The translations under genes were made by a program, and so were the position numbers. A DNA stretch of 64,000 bases, taken from Isoetes taiwanensis (Eukaryota; Streptophyta; Lycopodiopsida; Isoetales; Isoetaceae). Below, one piece after another: positions 1 through 12,300 of this stretch. Within the stretch, counting starts at the first letter, position 1. Each line of letters begins with the position of its first letter. Location: assembly GCA_021234155.1 (NCBI GenBank), contig JAJEKV010000002.1, positions 32,543,645-32,607,644 on the forward strand, written 5' to 3'. Below the pieces are notes generated by a model. That model worked only from the letters and a program-made list of their open reading frames with translations. It did no database searches and was not told the DNA's origin.

Positions 1-24
1 AGGTGTGCACCAAACTCGTGGACA

Positions 25-423
25 TCAATATCCCGTGATAGACCATGATACACAAGGAGTGTGCAAGGGAATATGAAATACCTCAGAAATCAAGTGTTGA
101 GTCAATGAAATAGTGGTGCCATCGACCACAGTGGTGTACCCTTGCGGGCTGTTAACAATATTGGCGATGAACTGCTGCAACTGGGCAGGATTTGGAGCCG
201 GAAGTTCCATTTGAGAAAATTCGTAAAGCTGGTGTCGTTCAGCGACGTCTTTATTGGGGCCAACAAGGGCTTCGCGGAAAGTGGGCGTCAAGAAGGATAC
301 AGATGCAAAAAGGGCCGGATCCTTGGGAGCAGTAGCTTGAAGTGTAGAAAATCTTGGGGCAGCCATGAGAATGATTTGCAGAACGAAGAGAGATGCCAAA
401 GGCGGAAGACGAAAGTCGAGCAC
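25..423 (-). CDS. Unrecognised ORF, possibly retroelement-encoded
   Basis: An open frame of 132 codons on the minus strand stops at the low-coordinate end near base 25. A likely ATG gives MAAPRFSTLQATAPKDP at about residue 21 of the frame. The protein has no motif I can name with confidence. Segments such as YTTVVDGTTISLTQHLISEVF have the look of plant transposon-associated proteins that carry a Gag-like N-terminal domain, but this is an impression only. It lies downstream, in the minus direction, of the decayed gypsy element and its candidate 3' LTR, so it may belong to a second element running off the left edge. It could equally be a chance frame in repeat DNA. Confidence 0.3.
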   Translation of the reverse strand: MLDFRLPPLASLFVLQIILMAAPRFSTLQATAPKDPALFASVSFLTPTFREALVGPNKDVAERHQLYEFSQMELPAPNPAQLQQFIANIVNSPQGYTTVVDGTTISLTQHLISEVFHIPLHTPCVSWSITGY

Positions 424-849
424 GGAGGATGAAGGCGCAGAGGAACGAAAAGGTTTGTTTTAGGGCGCACAATTGGAGGTGAAGAGGTATGAAGAGTGCG
501 AAACAGGAACCGTTGATGATGCCAGGTGTCAAGAGATGCGAAGAAGGGGATTGAGAGGCAAAAATTTGGCTAAGTCCCCAAAAACGTAAGGGAGAAGCAA
601 TGGACGGTGAGGATGAGACGTGAAAGAAAGATCGGATGTGACAGATGGCAAAGGACACCCATTAATGTTCGACGGGCGTGGAAAGAAGGAATGGCATTCA
701 ATGCTGGCAACTCGAAGTGGGATATCATTAAAAGGAATGTGTCAGAAGGTACCATTGCTAGATATGCGGCGGGAGAATAGATTCTCCTTTTAGAAACAGC
801 CTTGCATTGCAACCACGTTGGCGATTTGTGTGATTGGTCCACGTCGACA

Positions 850-1257
850 AGGAGGTCCTCAGTTGGCTATATAAGACGAACCGAGAGAAACGAAGGCATC
901 CAATGGCGCCGGTATGGTGCCGGGCCGGTTTGAACGAAGATTGCACCATGCCGATTTAACCGCCGGGAGTGGATCACTTGTAAGATGAACTGCTCGATCT
1001 CGGGCGCTGCCACAACCGTGGCATTCGCGATGGGCGGCTGGTGTGCCGGGATGGTCGAACATCCCGACCGAAGACCAACGGGATGGAGGTGGTTCTGCAC
1101 CCGGGCGGGGGGAGGAGTAACCTCTACCATCTCCTCTCAAGATCACCCGCCTCCCAACCCGGAGTAGAGGGTTTTTCCTCTTAGGACTTAGTAGATAGGG
1201 CTCGAGCCCGTTTTTGTATATAGGGTGCCCATATGAAATAGCTGGTCGCGCCCACAT
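850..1257 (-). repeat. Candidate 3' LTR of the gypsy element
   Basis: The stretch follows the end of the integrase region on the minus strand. It is GC-rich relative to its surroundings and includes a TATATA motif near 870-878. A start at TGTGGGCGC would give the usual TG terminus. No second copy was recognised upstream of gag, so the assignment depends on position and composition only. Confidence 0.3.
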
Positions 1258-1414
1258 TTTGTAAAAATTCTCCACTATAATATAATCTACCGCCTTTCTA
1301 GTCACTTCGTGGTGTTTGATTCGAAGGCCTCTACGTGTTGGGATGTTCACTTTACGTGTCTTTGAAATGCTTTGAGGCGAAAACCATTAACTAATGTAGG
1401 TAATGGAGTGCCAT

Positions 1415-2290
1415 CTAATTGGCGAAGTTGGAAAACACTTGGTCTAACCACGTGAACAATTTGATAAGGGCCAAGCCAACGAAACTTGAGTTTACAGGAA
1501 AATTTTTGTACACGGAATCATAAAGAAGAACCAAATCTCCTTGTTTGAATGTTTTTGTCTTCAAACGTTTGTCATGTAAAGATTTTTGCAATCGTTGTCC
1601 ATGAAGAACACGAATATAAGCATCCCCGCTGAAGTTCATCCAACTGTTCTAATTGATAGACCCGTTCTTTGAGAGCAATTTGGTGGATTATGAGCGTGCT
1701 TGATTTCTTGAAACCGAGTGTTGGAAGAATGAATTCAAAGGGCATGAGAGCTTTCGACCATAAACCAATTTAAAAGGAGTGTGACCCGTAGCAATCTTGA
1801 AACAAGTATTGTAGGCCCAAAGAATCAGAGGAAGTTTTTCTCCGCCAACTGGTATGGAAGCGTCACAAATTTTCTTGAGAATGGTGACCCGAGTTTTGTT
1901 GGTGCTTTCGCCAACCCATTGCCTTGAGGATAGTAAGGTGTGCTCTTGTGATGATGTATCAAGAGATAATCCGTCAGCTCTTTGATAGTATGATTGATGA
2001 AATGAACACCACGATCACCGACCAGCCCGTGGGGCACTTAATCAGCGTGATGATTTGTTGATAGAGGACTCGGCCGCGTGCTTTGCAGCAAGGTGTTGTG
2101 CGGAAGTGCACAAGCTTCCGCCCATTTGGTGGCGTAGTCGGTGAGAACCGGGATGTATCGGCACGAAAGTGTGCCGCCACGGAGGGTCTATAGGTCCCAC
2201 AAAGTCCATTCCCCATTTCTTTGAAGGAAGTGGCGTGGCGGCGGCGCCAAGGGAAGAGCGCCACGGGCGTGGGGCGCCCCACCCCGGCAA
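1415..2290 (-). pseudogene. Gypsy integrase remnant
   Basis: Several frames on the minus strand carry pieces of a retroviral-type integrase. At 1,825-2,037 the catalytic core reads GDRGVHFINHTIKELTDY, followed by STPYYPQGNGLA, matching the SDRGxHF...STPYHPQxNGQ pattern around the second Asp and the Glu of the DDE triad; the Ser before Asp is replaced by Gly and the glutamate is not preserved in the expected place. The C-terminal part near 1,430-1,500 reads LKFRWLGPYQIVHVVR, the GPY/F module typical of gypsy integrases. Frameshifts separate the pieces, so no functional enzyme is encoded. Confidence 0.75.
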
Positions 2291-2293
2291 GCG

Positions 2294-3112
2294 TCACACG
2301 CGTCGGGCGTGGCGTGAGCATCTTTGAAGAGCGTGGGCCAATAATACCCCGGAAGAAGAATTTTTGCGTGCCGTGGTGTCACCATGAAAATGACCACCAC
2401 CGAGCCCTTGATGAGCTTCTCGAACAATGTCTGGAACTTCATGAGGGAGAACACAGCGTCGAAGGATGGTGTCCTTACCTTTTTGTAGAGATGTCCGGTC
2501 AACCATGGAGTAGTCACGGACCTCTCGGAGAAATTGATGGCGACGGGATTGTCGCTTGGCAGGAGAGAGCGTCTCATCTTCTGGTGGAAGAGCACCTGTG
2601 AGGAGGTACTGCTGAAAATCATGGAACCAATGTGGTGTTGCCGTGACTAAAAAAAGTTGAGCATCAGGGAAGGCGTCTGAGACTCCTGTTGCGGGATCAT
2701 CCGTGTGGATGCGTGAAAGATAATCCGGAACAACATGAGATTTGCCAGCCTTATGAACGATTTCAAAAGGAGCAAATTCTTGGAGAAGAAGGACCCAACG
2801 AGCAATGCGACCCGTGGGCGTGGATTTGTTGATCAAATAGAGAAGTGCTTGGTGGTCCACAAAGAACTTGATTTGACTGCCCAAAAGGTAATGACGGAAG
2901 CGTTGGACACAGAAAATGAGACCCAAAGCTTCACGCTCCGTGGCAGAATAGTTGCGCTCAGCAGAATTGAGTTTTCGGCTGGCATAGCGATTTGGTTTAT
3001 CAGTGTGCGCATCATATTCTTGAGAAAGAACAGCTCCAATAGCAAACGCCGAGACATCGACATGAACGTGAAAGGGCTTGTCCCATTGAGGAGAAACAAG
3101 TACCGTGTGCAC
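2294..3112 (-). pseudogene. Gypsy RNase H and connection to integrase
   Basis: The longest open piece of the element (272 codons). It contains the gypsy RNase H domain: HVHVDVSAFAIGAVLSQ carries the first catalytic Asp, followed by SATEREALGLIF with the catalytic Glu and FVDHQALLYLI with the next Asp. The tail KAGKSHVVPDYLSRI is the usual end of RNase H in Ty3/gypsy polyproteins. The following segment should be the integrase HHCC zinc finger but decays into a different frame near 2,400. The domain is complete at motif level, although it is cut off from the RT by frameshifts. Confidence 0.85.
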
Positions 3113-3159
3113 GAGTAAGCAAAAGCTTCAATTTGTTGGAAAGCGGCTTCACCTGGGAA

Positions 3160-4270
3160 TTCAAGCCCGGTGGATTAAATCACCCGTGAGTTTATGAATG
3201 GGATGCGCAATGGCTGCCGATCCGGGTATGAAGGTGGAGTAATAATTGACCTTTCCTAGGAAAGAGCGTGTCTCTTTGATATTGGTCGGTGCTTGAGCTT
3301 TTAGCACACAACCGATTTTGGCGGGGATCGGTGGTGATTCCTCGCTTTCGCGACAACATGGCCTATGAGAACACGAGAAGTGACGAAAAGGTGCATTTCT
3401 CGGGATTGAGACTAATGCGGGACTCATCACATTTCTGAAAGACGAGTTCCAATTTATCCAAATGGTCAGCCATGGAACTCAGAGGGCAGAGAAGTCATCT
3501 TGAAAAATTTGCAAGAAGGATTTTCCTTCATGAAATCATGAAAAAGCGGAGAGCATGATGCGTTGAAATGTTGAAGGAGAGTTGGATAATCCAAAAGGAA
3601 CCACCTTGTAGGCAAAAAGTACTTACGGGGTGGTGAAAGTGGTCTTGAGTTGATCAGATTCTTTGATGGAGATCGATTGTAGCCGAGAAACCATCCATAA
3701 AGGAGTACATCTCATGTCCGGCCACTTCTTCGTAACTTGGTGCGTGAAGGAAGTGGAAAATGATCACGCCCGTGGCTTTGATTGAGTTTCCGATAGTCTA
3801 CGCGACGCGGATCTTACCATTGTGCTTAAGGGCAATGACGATAGGGCTCACCCATTCGTAATGTTTGACCTCATAGATCAAACCCCGCAGCAAGAAGTTT
3901 GTCAATTTCGCCTTGGACGCCGATCACGTAATTAGGGTTGAGCTCATCTTGTCGTTGTTACACCGGGTCGCATCGATTTGGTAGGAATGGTGAGTTCCCC
4001 AAGCTTTTGTTGATTCCCCGCAGATCTTTGTAACTCCGGCGAAGATGTGTTTGAATTTTTGAGCAGCGTGGACTACCTGATACGATAAGGAGCCGGAAGG
4101 TTTGCAGCAATCTGGACAGTTGATTGTTGCCAACATCCACAATTTCGACTTCAGGAGTCTGAATATGGGGTATGACTTCAGTATCCTGGACAATGTGTGC
4201 AGGAGGTTGGAGCATAACCGGATGCGTGGCACTTTGCGTGGTAAAAAAGAGAGGTTGCTCAGTGTCATCT
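3160..4270 (-). pseudogene. Gypsy reverse transcriptase, heavily broken
   Basis: This sits between protease and RNase H, where the RT must be. Short frames show RT-like pieces: a VDYRKLNQ-type segment near 3,790-3,810 and the thumb/connection segment at 3,161-3,430 with KAQAPTNIKETRSFLGKVNYYSTFI, which corresponds to the conserved FLGxxNYYRxFI region. Stops and frameshifts occur every few dozen codons. The catalytic YxDD box could not be read in a continuous frame. Confidence 0.65.
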
Positions 4271-4283
4271 AGCAGTGGTTGCT

Positions 4284-5105
4284 TCATGACGGCGTGTACA
4301 TCAGCAGGAGTTGCTGGAGTGTCCGTATCTGAAAAGTGATCAACGCGTTGGATTCGATTGCAAGGAGCCAGGTAGGGGTCAAGCAAGGCGACCTGACACG
4401 GTCCCGATCAAGAGTCATTTCTCCCCAAGGATCAAAGATATTCGGGGTAGGATGACGAGGGAGGACGCGCGGGGTAGCCTGAACTTGATAAATATTCGAA
4501 GCGCGTCTTGAATCAGTGTCTGAGAGAGAGGGTTCCGCATTGTCAACGGAAATGATCCGGCCTGTTTGCAAGTCCATTGTGGCATTGAGATGACCATCTG
4601 TGATGACTAACTGGTCCGTGGCCCAGTAATGGATACTCTTTGCCTGGCGGAGAAAGGGTCTTCCCACCAGCATTTCATAGTCACCTGGATCTTCACCAGC
4701 TTTCCAAACTCCAAATTCCATGGGAAAGCGGAGATCACCAATGTTGATGTGTAGAATAGGTGTAACGCCTTGAGGTCTCGTGATATGGCCATTAGCCAAT
4801 TTGATGTCATATGGGGCACGAAAGAGTTGTGTGATGCCCATTTGTTTGCGGAGTTTGTCCGTGATGAGATTGACTGCACTACCTCCATCGATTTGAACAT
4901 GGTTGACTTGCTGATTTCCCACCGTTGCATGGACCGTGGGTGTAGAGGTAGCCACAGCCCCAACTAAAACAGTTGGGAGTGGTAACTGGTCCTTGAGAGC
5001 GGACAAGAGTTTTAAAATGGTTGCCAAGCTTAAAGGAATTTTGATCTTGGCAAGCTCCTCTTGGAGTTCGAGAGGTACATGAGAAAAAGGATCTGCTGGT
5101 TCCAC
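4284..5105 (-). pseudogene. Gypsy aspartic protease region
   Basis: An open segment of 273 codons. Its core HVQIDGGSAVNLITDKL holds the DGGS form of the retroviral aspartic protease active site (D-S/T-G in most families; DGGS is common in plant gypsy elements). Downstream, VGRPFLRQAKSIHYW matches the conserved GRPFL strand seen in these proteases. The N-terminal part is linker after the zinc knuckle. The frame ends shortly before the RT, so Pol is disconnected. Confidence 0.8.
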
Positions 5106-5268
5106 TGGTGCGGGAGTGCGTGGCAGGGAAGCAGCAACTTCTTTGAGTAAGTCAACCTCGGCTGCAATATTGGGATATGTCTGAGAGCGTGGAGGTTGAG
5201 ATGTTGAAGGTGGATCGTGTCTTTGTTGAGCTCAGTGGTGGCATGAACATTTGCCAATGTGCGGCCCT

Positions 5269-6743
5269 TCACCGCTTTTGCATGAGATTCAAAATGCTTT
5301 GGCGAACTTTGGGCATGACATTTGGCATGAGCTTTTCTAAGTCGGTGCAAAGTGAACCTTTTTTCGTCCTCATGAGGAAGGGGGTGTCAACCGCAAAAGG
5401 CGGGTTTGCGTGTCCCCGAATAATAGTCAAGGGACGTGATGCCTTGGTCTGGCGTGAAACTAGACCAACCCAATTTGACGGCTGTACGGGAGGATTAAGT
5501 GCCTGAAAAATTTCCTCTTGGGCTTGTTGATCCAGCTGAGGTTGATTTGCTGGAGCTGGTTGATAGCGTGATTGCTGTGAGGCTCTTGGGGGCTTCTTGA
5601 GAACTGGTCGCGGGCCTTGTTTGCCATTAGCAAGCCAGAGTTGGTAAGCCGTGAGGCGGACCGATGTGGTCTGATTTGTGCCAGGAAGCTGGACCTGAAC
5701 TTGTGGAAGTTGAGGGCACGCCGTGGTGGTATGACCCCATTCTTGACAGTGATAGCACTGAGCTTTAGAAGGATCAAAAGGAGGACGTTGGTTGGATCCC
5801 CGTGGTTGGTCCTGTTGCTGATAGAGTTGCGTGGGCTGCACCTGAAGAGGTGGCTGCTGATAGTGCGTATGGGACTGAGGTGTGGTTTGTACTTGATAAA
5901 CCATTTTGTTGCGGAACGGTGTGGGATGAGTGCGAGTGCACTCTTCCGTGGCATGATTGCACATGTTGCATCGCTTGCAATGAGGCGGGCCATTGGTGGA
6001 GTTGCACTCATTGGCCAAATGGCCTTGATATTTGCAAATATGGCACCGATTTAATCGCTACTGTGGATTAGCGTGTTGAGGCTGAACAGCCGTTTGTGGA
6101 ACCATGACGGGTGGAATGAACGGGAGCTCTTGAAGAGCCACGCCTCGGGAGGAAACATTGACGGAGTGATTGACAAGGTCGATCGCTTGCTCCAAAGTTT
6201 TTGGACGCAGTATTGATCATGAGTCGAATAGCGAGGAGGAAGTCCTTGGAGAAACCGGACCAAAATCGGCTCGCGTGTAGGGTACTCCTTGAGCTTACCG
6301 AAGCAGAATGTGAAGTCGATCCATAAAATCCGAGGCGGCACTCCGTGGGCTCTTGTTGAAGTTCATTGAGTTGCTTGAGATGAAGTTGATCATCATCCGT
6401 GGTCCCCGTAATGAGACGTAAAAGCGGTCGCATTTCGGACCGATCTTGTTTCCAATGGCTTTTGTTGGACATGAGCCATTGATGAGGAGAGCCACTTGAT
6501 GTGGTGGAAAAAGATGTGAAATTTCAGTTGAGGTTGCGCGTGCCCATTTAGGACGGCTAGAGCCTCAAATTCTTCCATGTGGGCTGAGCACTTTGGTCTA
6601 ACGGTTTGCCTTTTCGTGTTGCCAAAGGTGGGATAAGTCGGTTTGAGTCCGAAAGGTAGATGTGAAAGTCTTTGGGCTGGACAGAACAGGATAGTGAGGA
6701 TATTGAGTTTGAGGTGGATTTGGCATTGTGCCCGACGGACCAC
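5269..6743 (-). pseudogene. Gypsy Gag with CCHC zinc knuckle
   Basis: Two to three overlapping frames encode the capsid and nucleocapsid parts. At 6,051-6,341 the piece REPILVRFLQGLPPRYS is typical of the retrotransposon Gag domain. At 5,269-6,018 a Gln/Pro-rich stretch precedes CYHCQEWGHTTTACP, a CX2CX4HX4C nucleic-acid-binding knuckle; a second cysteine-rich motif, CNMCNHATEEC, lies upstream in the same frame. Frameshifts separate capsid from nucleocapsid. Confidence 0.75.
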
Positions 6744-7389
6744 GATGAAGGGGTGATCGCGGTTGAGAAATCAAGTAGCCGAGCATTGGTTTTGAGATCC
6801 GTAAGGTTGTAAAACAGGAAGAGCAAAGTGGGGAAACGAGGGAAAGGATATTCCGGCAAAAGCAAAGGAGACATGTGGATAGCCGTGCCCACCCGGGGGA
6901 GATGATGGTTCATAAGGAAGCGGGCGTATGGCCTCAAGAATGATGGATGTAGGCATGTTCAGTGGGTATGAAAGTACGGTTGAGAAGGTTGAGCCGCATA
7001 AGGCTCCCCGATAATGATGAGGGACCGAGGTTGTGAGCAATGTTTGCACGCTTGGGGCGGGGACTGGGACAGACCGACACGAGGGGTGGGTGGCGGACCG
7101 AGCCCTAGACCCAAGATGGCCTCCCTCTATGTCATAAGCGCATCCATACATGTCGCGAATCAGCTTCGACGCTGATGGCGCCCAAGCGAGATGCCGCTCG
7201 AGAAAAGGAGTTCTTCCGGGCGCGGAAATTGCGATGCACATGGCGATGTAAGAAAAAGTAGGAGAAAATCGGACGGCGGCGGGCGGCGGTGTTTGGGGTC
7301 TGGGTTCGGGAACTCCTGGAAGACAGCCCTCTGTGAGGACCCGAGGATCTAACAGGAGAGTCCGGGGGACTATGTCACGCGGGATTTGC

Positions 7390-7870
7390 TGAAAGAGAAG
7401 AAAAAGAAGAGAACAGAACAAATGAAAGAAAGATGATAAGCTTCCTTGATATCAATGATGAAAATACATGAGCTCTCGCAATAGAGAGAAAACTGAAAGG
7501 AGACAAGACTCAAAACTCATCTAAAAACTTATGAGCTAACTCTACTCATATATATAGTACAATGGCCTTGGGCCCAATATAGACACTCTGACTGATCTCG
7601 GTGCCGACTCCTGGAAGGAGGCCTGATTTGCAGGAATGTTGGCGGTGCCTCTTGAAGTGCCTAGAATCACGCTGACGCTGACGCGGGCGGTGACGGGCCG
7701 TCACTTGTCTGAGCGGCGCCTCTTGTTGACAGCCAAAGGCTTTGGCTGCGTGGCCTGCTTAGTCTTCTGTGGAGGCTTGGATGTCTGACCCGTGGTTGAC
7801 TGAGGATCTTTGAGCTTGACCTGGTCTGACGTATGCATGAATAGTCCTGTACCAGGAGGCACAGGACTAA
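7390..7870 (-). repeat. LTR-like or promoter-like segment between gypsy gag and LINE
   Basis: On the minus strand this stretch has a TATATATA run near 7,547-7,556 and then a pyrimidine-rich leader ending near TTCTCTTTCAGCA at about 7,390-7,400. That is the architecture of an LTR U3-R-U5 block lying just upstream of the gypsy Gag. Its high-coordinate part (7,701-7,860) encodes a Lys/Gln/Pro-rich tail ending in NKRRRSDK that does not resemble the adjacent LINE. It could be a 5' LTR remnant or a separate element. No second copy was found. Confidence 0.3.
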
Positions 7871-8714
7871 CAACAATGCCCAAGCAAGTGGTAGATGATC
7901 GCACAAGAAGAAGCAGTGTTCAATAGTTTCAACACGTTGGCCACAAAGAGGGCAACGATCTGAGACTCTAGGGTTCATCTTGTGAACCAAGACATTCACT
8001 CGAACACATCTATGGAGAATTTGCCATCACAGCGCTGACACTTTAGGGTGGAGCAATTTATCCCATGTCCACATCCAAACACTCTTCCATTGTGGTTGAG
8101 GAACCTGAAGATGCCAGTGCTGGGATAGGGGGAGAGGCTCACAATCCAAAAGCAACTTCTACGTGGAAGAAATAAATTTTTCTGTCTTCACACGTGCATC
8201 ACATATCAAAATAGGCACATCAGCATGTGGTAGCTGCACAATGGATGGCAAAAAATCAGCCACCGCAGCCTAGATTTGCCGATCCCATCTGTACAACAGA
8301 AATCTCGTCTGAAAAGCCTCTCGTGACAAAAGATGACCAGAATCATACCAAGCTGCAATCGTTAAAACCCTAGCTAGCCGCCAATGCCGTTGGGTCTTTG
8401 GATGTACAAGTGCACATAAAGGCTGCCGATCATGCGTACCTTGCAAGGAAAGCCACCAGCATGACATTGACAATGAAACACAAGCTTGGGGATTAACATG
8501 GAATAAAGATCTAACTGCATCTTAGGACACAAGAAGTAAGGAATGGGGAGGCATTTGGATATGGATGCAGAGGGTACAACAAGGCCCATGGGAGACTAGG
8601 CTTGATAGATGTCTTGTGAAAGGGGAGACATTGCAGAAGTGATTGCCACACCAACCTTAAGCCAGGAGAATCATCTTTACCAAGGAGGAGCCTCCAAATG
8701 AACTTTGAGATCAT
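7870..8714 (-). pseudogene. LINE ORF2 C-terminal part with zinc-binding domain
   Basis: Continuation of LINE ORF2 downstream of the copia insertion. Frames include MISKFIWRLLLGKDDSPG at the junction, SREAFQTRFLLYRWD near 8,280, and VLVHKMNPRVSDRCPLCG followed by ETIEHCFFLCDH near 7,910-7,990. The last segment is the reverse-transcriptase zinc-binding domain (zf-RVT) found at the end of plant LINE ORF2. Frameshifts divide it into at least four pieces. After the zinc finger the sequence changes character, which suggests truncation or a junction with another element. Confidence 0.75.
8710..8714. repeat. Target-site duplication ATCAT, left copy
   Basis: Five bases immediately outside the left LTR are identical to 14,314-14,318 outside the right LTR. 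Five-base duplications are the norm for copia integrase. Removing the element and one copy restores the LINE reading frame. Confidence 0.95.
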
Positions 8715-9368
8715 TGTTAAGTTTGATCTTAGTGTCTAGCTAGAACAATCACAGCAATTTAACTATTCAACCATTAGATAATGATATCTATTCAATGAAT
8801 AAGAATATTTGAACAATGGTTGAAAACGAACAGATCAATAGTCTATAAAAAACCTCAAGCACTGTAGCAATGGACTTTTCTATTAACCTGCGACAGTCCT
8901 GGCATTCATCCTGAGATGAATCCGACCCTGCAATCCGATGCCCTGCACATGCAATATGATTCTATTTATAATTTTACATGTCGGCACCGATTCATTCAGA
9001 ATCGGCACCACCATCTGTGAGCGACGGTTTTGCACCTCCTTCTATATTCATTTCGAATTTGTCTTTCCCTCATTTGACCGTAAATAACTTTCCCATTTTC
9101 ATGCTTAATATATAGGTCATTTTACCCTATGCATCAACCATTAACTTTTCTATGGCTTATAACCATTTATCTTTACCAAGTTCAACTGTGCTTCAACTGT
9201 GCTGGATATACTGTGCTTTTCCTTTCAATTCAACTCCAAGTTCTTCTGTTATCACATGGATCAACAGAGCATGAGCATTACTGTGTTTCCTTTCAATGCA
9301 TTCTCATGTGCCTCTGTTATCTCATGGATCAACAAGGCATTTATTATAATATGAACATGACTTCTTCA
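8715..9368 (-). repeat. 3' LTR of the copia element
   Basis: This 654-bp copy, read on the plus strand, runs from TGTTAAG to TTCTTCA and is the downstream LTR in the element's own orientation. It matches 13,660-14,313 except at 8,894 and 9,089. A CCGATTC/GAATCGG inverted repeat with a 5-nt loop lies inside it, near 8,987-9,005. Confidence 0.97.
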
Positions 9369-12300
9369 CTCTCCCTTCATATTATAATCCTTGCAGCTTA
9401 TTAGATCCCTTAATTGACTGAACTTAACATCGGCTAAGGGCTTTGTAAGAATATCTGCTAGCTGTTGATTTGTATGAACATACTGTACCAAGATGATCTT
9501 CCTGCTCACCAAATCTCTAATAAAATGCATTTCCAGTTCAATGTGCTTAGTCCTTTCATGCAAGATGGGATTTTTCGTCATGGCTATACAACTAGTGCTG
9601 TCTGACAGCAGAATGATTGGATCTTTTTGACACATTCCCAATTCATTTAATAACCTTCTGCACCACACTATTTCCTTAGCAGCGAGCGTTGTAGCTGAGT
9701 ATTCTGCCTCTGCAGATGAGAGAGCTATAGCATTTTGTTTTTTACATTTCCAGGATATTGGTCCTCCTCCCAACATCAAGATGAATCCCGAGGTAGATTT
9801 CCTTTCATCTAGATCACCACCCCAATCCGAGTCACAGTAGGAATACAATTCTAGATTGTTTGAATTGAACATAATTCCATGATTCATAGTTCCCTTGAGA
9901 TACCGTAACACTCGTTTAGCAGCCTGCCAATGCATTACCCCAAATTGATTACAATATCTACTTAAGATATTCACTGCATAAGATATATCTGGCCTCGTAC
10001 AGTTGGCTAGATATAACAGGCACCCGATCAATTCCCTATAAGGTAGCTCTTGAGCTGCAAGTAACTCTTTTTCAGTTTGAGGACATTGTTTCTTAGACAA
10101 TTTATTTCCAGGAATCATTGGAGTTTTAACTGTCTTACAGTCCTCCATGTTAAACCTCCTTAAAACGCCTGCCACATTCAGACCTTGTGAAAGAGTCAAG
10201 ATTTTTTTGTCTCTATTTCTAAACACCTCAATTCCAAGAAATTTCTTGAGCTCCCCCAAATCAGTCATCTTGAATTTATTTTTCAAAATATCCTTACACT
10301 TTTGAAGAATATTCAAATTGCTGCTTACCATGACATTATCATCTACATACAAAGCAATATAGCAGAAATCAGTACCTTCTTTGAATAAATATATATTACC
10401 ATCATCCTTAAGTTTGGCAAATCCTTGTTCCTTGAGAAATGTGTCCATACATAAATACCACTGTCTGGGTGACTGTTTCAAACCATAAACAGCCCTTTTT
10501 AGTTTCCAGACCTTATCTCTCCCTTGCTCAAATCCAGGAGGTTGTTTCATATAGATCTCCTCTTCCAACTTTGCATTCAGGAAGGCCGTGGAAACATCCA
10601 TATGATGTACTTCCAGGTCCTTAGCATTTGCCATAGCCAAAAGCATCCTGATACTAGCCATTTTCACTATAGGCGAGAAAGTGTCCTCATAATCTATTCC
10701 TTGTTTCTGTGTATAGCCCTGTGCAACTAATCTAGCCTTATGTTTTACAGATTTCTCGTCAGTACCTTGTTTGATCTTATAAATCCATTTGCATCCTACT
10801 GCATTTCTTCCTTTAGGTAGCTCTACTAAATCAAAAGTCTCAGTTCGATTAAATGCATTTAATTCTTCCTCCATTGCTTCTTTCCAATATTTTGCATCAT
10901 CACTATTTATTGCTTCTTCATAAGACTTTGGCACTTCAAAATCAATCATTGCTAATATCTCTATTAAGTTTATTTCCCCTGAAATTTGTTTTAATCTTTT
11001 GCTTCTTCCCGATTCATCCCTGCCAAAAAATTCAGAACTAACCTTTGCTTCATCTTTGAGAATTTGAGCACTAGTTCTTCTTTGATGTTGTACTGCTGAA
11101 TTTCCAGGAAAAACTTCTTCTGCTGCTTCATGATTATTATTGGCATCTTCTTCTAGTTCAGTCTTGTCTTTATTTTCCTGCAACAAAGAAAAATCAGAAC
11201 TTGGATCATCATCATCATACATTAGACTAGTGTTTTCCGGCTGTGGAATGCCCTGTACTGTATCTTCTTGTGCTATTACTGCAGATGGTACCTTCTTATC
11301 TTTGTATGTCTGATTTTCATCAAAGATTACGTCTCTACTGATAACAATCTTCCTTTTGGCTGGATCATACATTCTATACGCCTTTGAGTTCCCATCATAT
11401 CCTACTAGATAAGCAATTCGGGCCCTATCATCAAGTTTTTTTCTTTGCTCCTTTGGAATATGCACAAAGCCTAGGCAGCCATAGATTTTCAACTTGTCAT
11501 AGCTTGGTTTGTTTCCAGTCCAAAGCATTTCTGGTAAAGAACCATTGATGCTTGCTGATGGCAGTATGTTTTGCACTTCAACAGCAGTTTTTACTGCCTC
11601 CTCCCATAGGAAATTAGGAAGTCCAGAATGTTTAATCATGGCTCTGACTGCATTGAGTATTGTCCGATTTTTCCTTTCTGCTACACCGTTCTGCTGTGGG
11701 GAGAAGGCACATGTTAACTGTCTTTTGATCCCTCTTTTCTTGCAGTATCTTTTGAATTCACCAGACATATACTCTCCACCCCTATCAGAGCGTACACATT
11801 TTATTTTGTTTCCAGTCTCGAGCTCTACTTCAGCAGCAAACTCCTTGAAGGCCTCAAAGGCTTCATCCTTAGTTCTTAAACATGTGACTTTAGTTCTTCG
11901 ACTAAAATCATCGATGAATGTAATGAAGTATTTTTTTCCACTTAAACTTCTTACATTAAGTGGTCCACATAAATCTGTGTGCACCACATCTAGTACTCTT
12001 CTTGCTCTTTTATTAGATTTTTTGAATGGCAGCCTCGTGTGTTTCCCAATGATGCATCCATAGCATATTTTTTGATCATTCTCTTTGTCACATGCTTCAA
12101 TTAATCCCTGTTTTATCATGCTCTCTATATTCTTATTGCTGGTGTGACACAACCTTTGATGCCAAGTATCAACATCAGGAACCATAATTGCATTCACAGA
12201 TGGCAAATAATTATTGCTTAGTCCAAAAAGATTACCAACTCTTTTGCCCAGAAATTTGATCTCTTTATTAAGTAGAACAGTACATTTTAATCTGTCAAAA

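Larger units (their letters stand above)
850..6950 (-). mobile_element. Decayed Ty3/gypsy LTR retrotransposon
   Basis: Read on the minus strand, the order is Gag, zinc knuckle, aspartic protease, reverse transcriptase, RNase H, integrase. This RT-RNaseH-IN order is diagnostic of Ty3/gypsy (Metaviridae) and differs from copia. The frames are interrupted many times, so the element is dead. No matching pair of LTRs could be found by eye. A candidate 3' LTR begins near 1,257 on the minus strand with TGTGGGCGC and carries a TATATA motif near 870-878, but I found no partner upstream of gag. The outer limits given are approximate. Confidence 0.85.

Noticed and set aside
9129-9404. Identical-looking small ORFs in both LTRs (9,129 and 14,074)
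   Set aside because: They are duplicated only because the LTRs are duplicated; no protein features.
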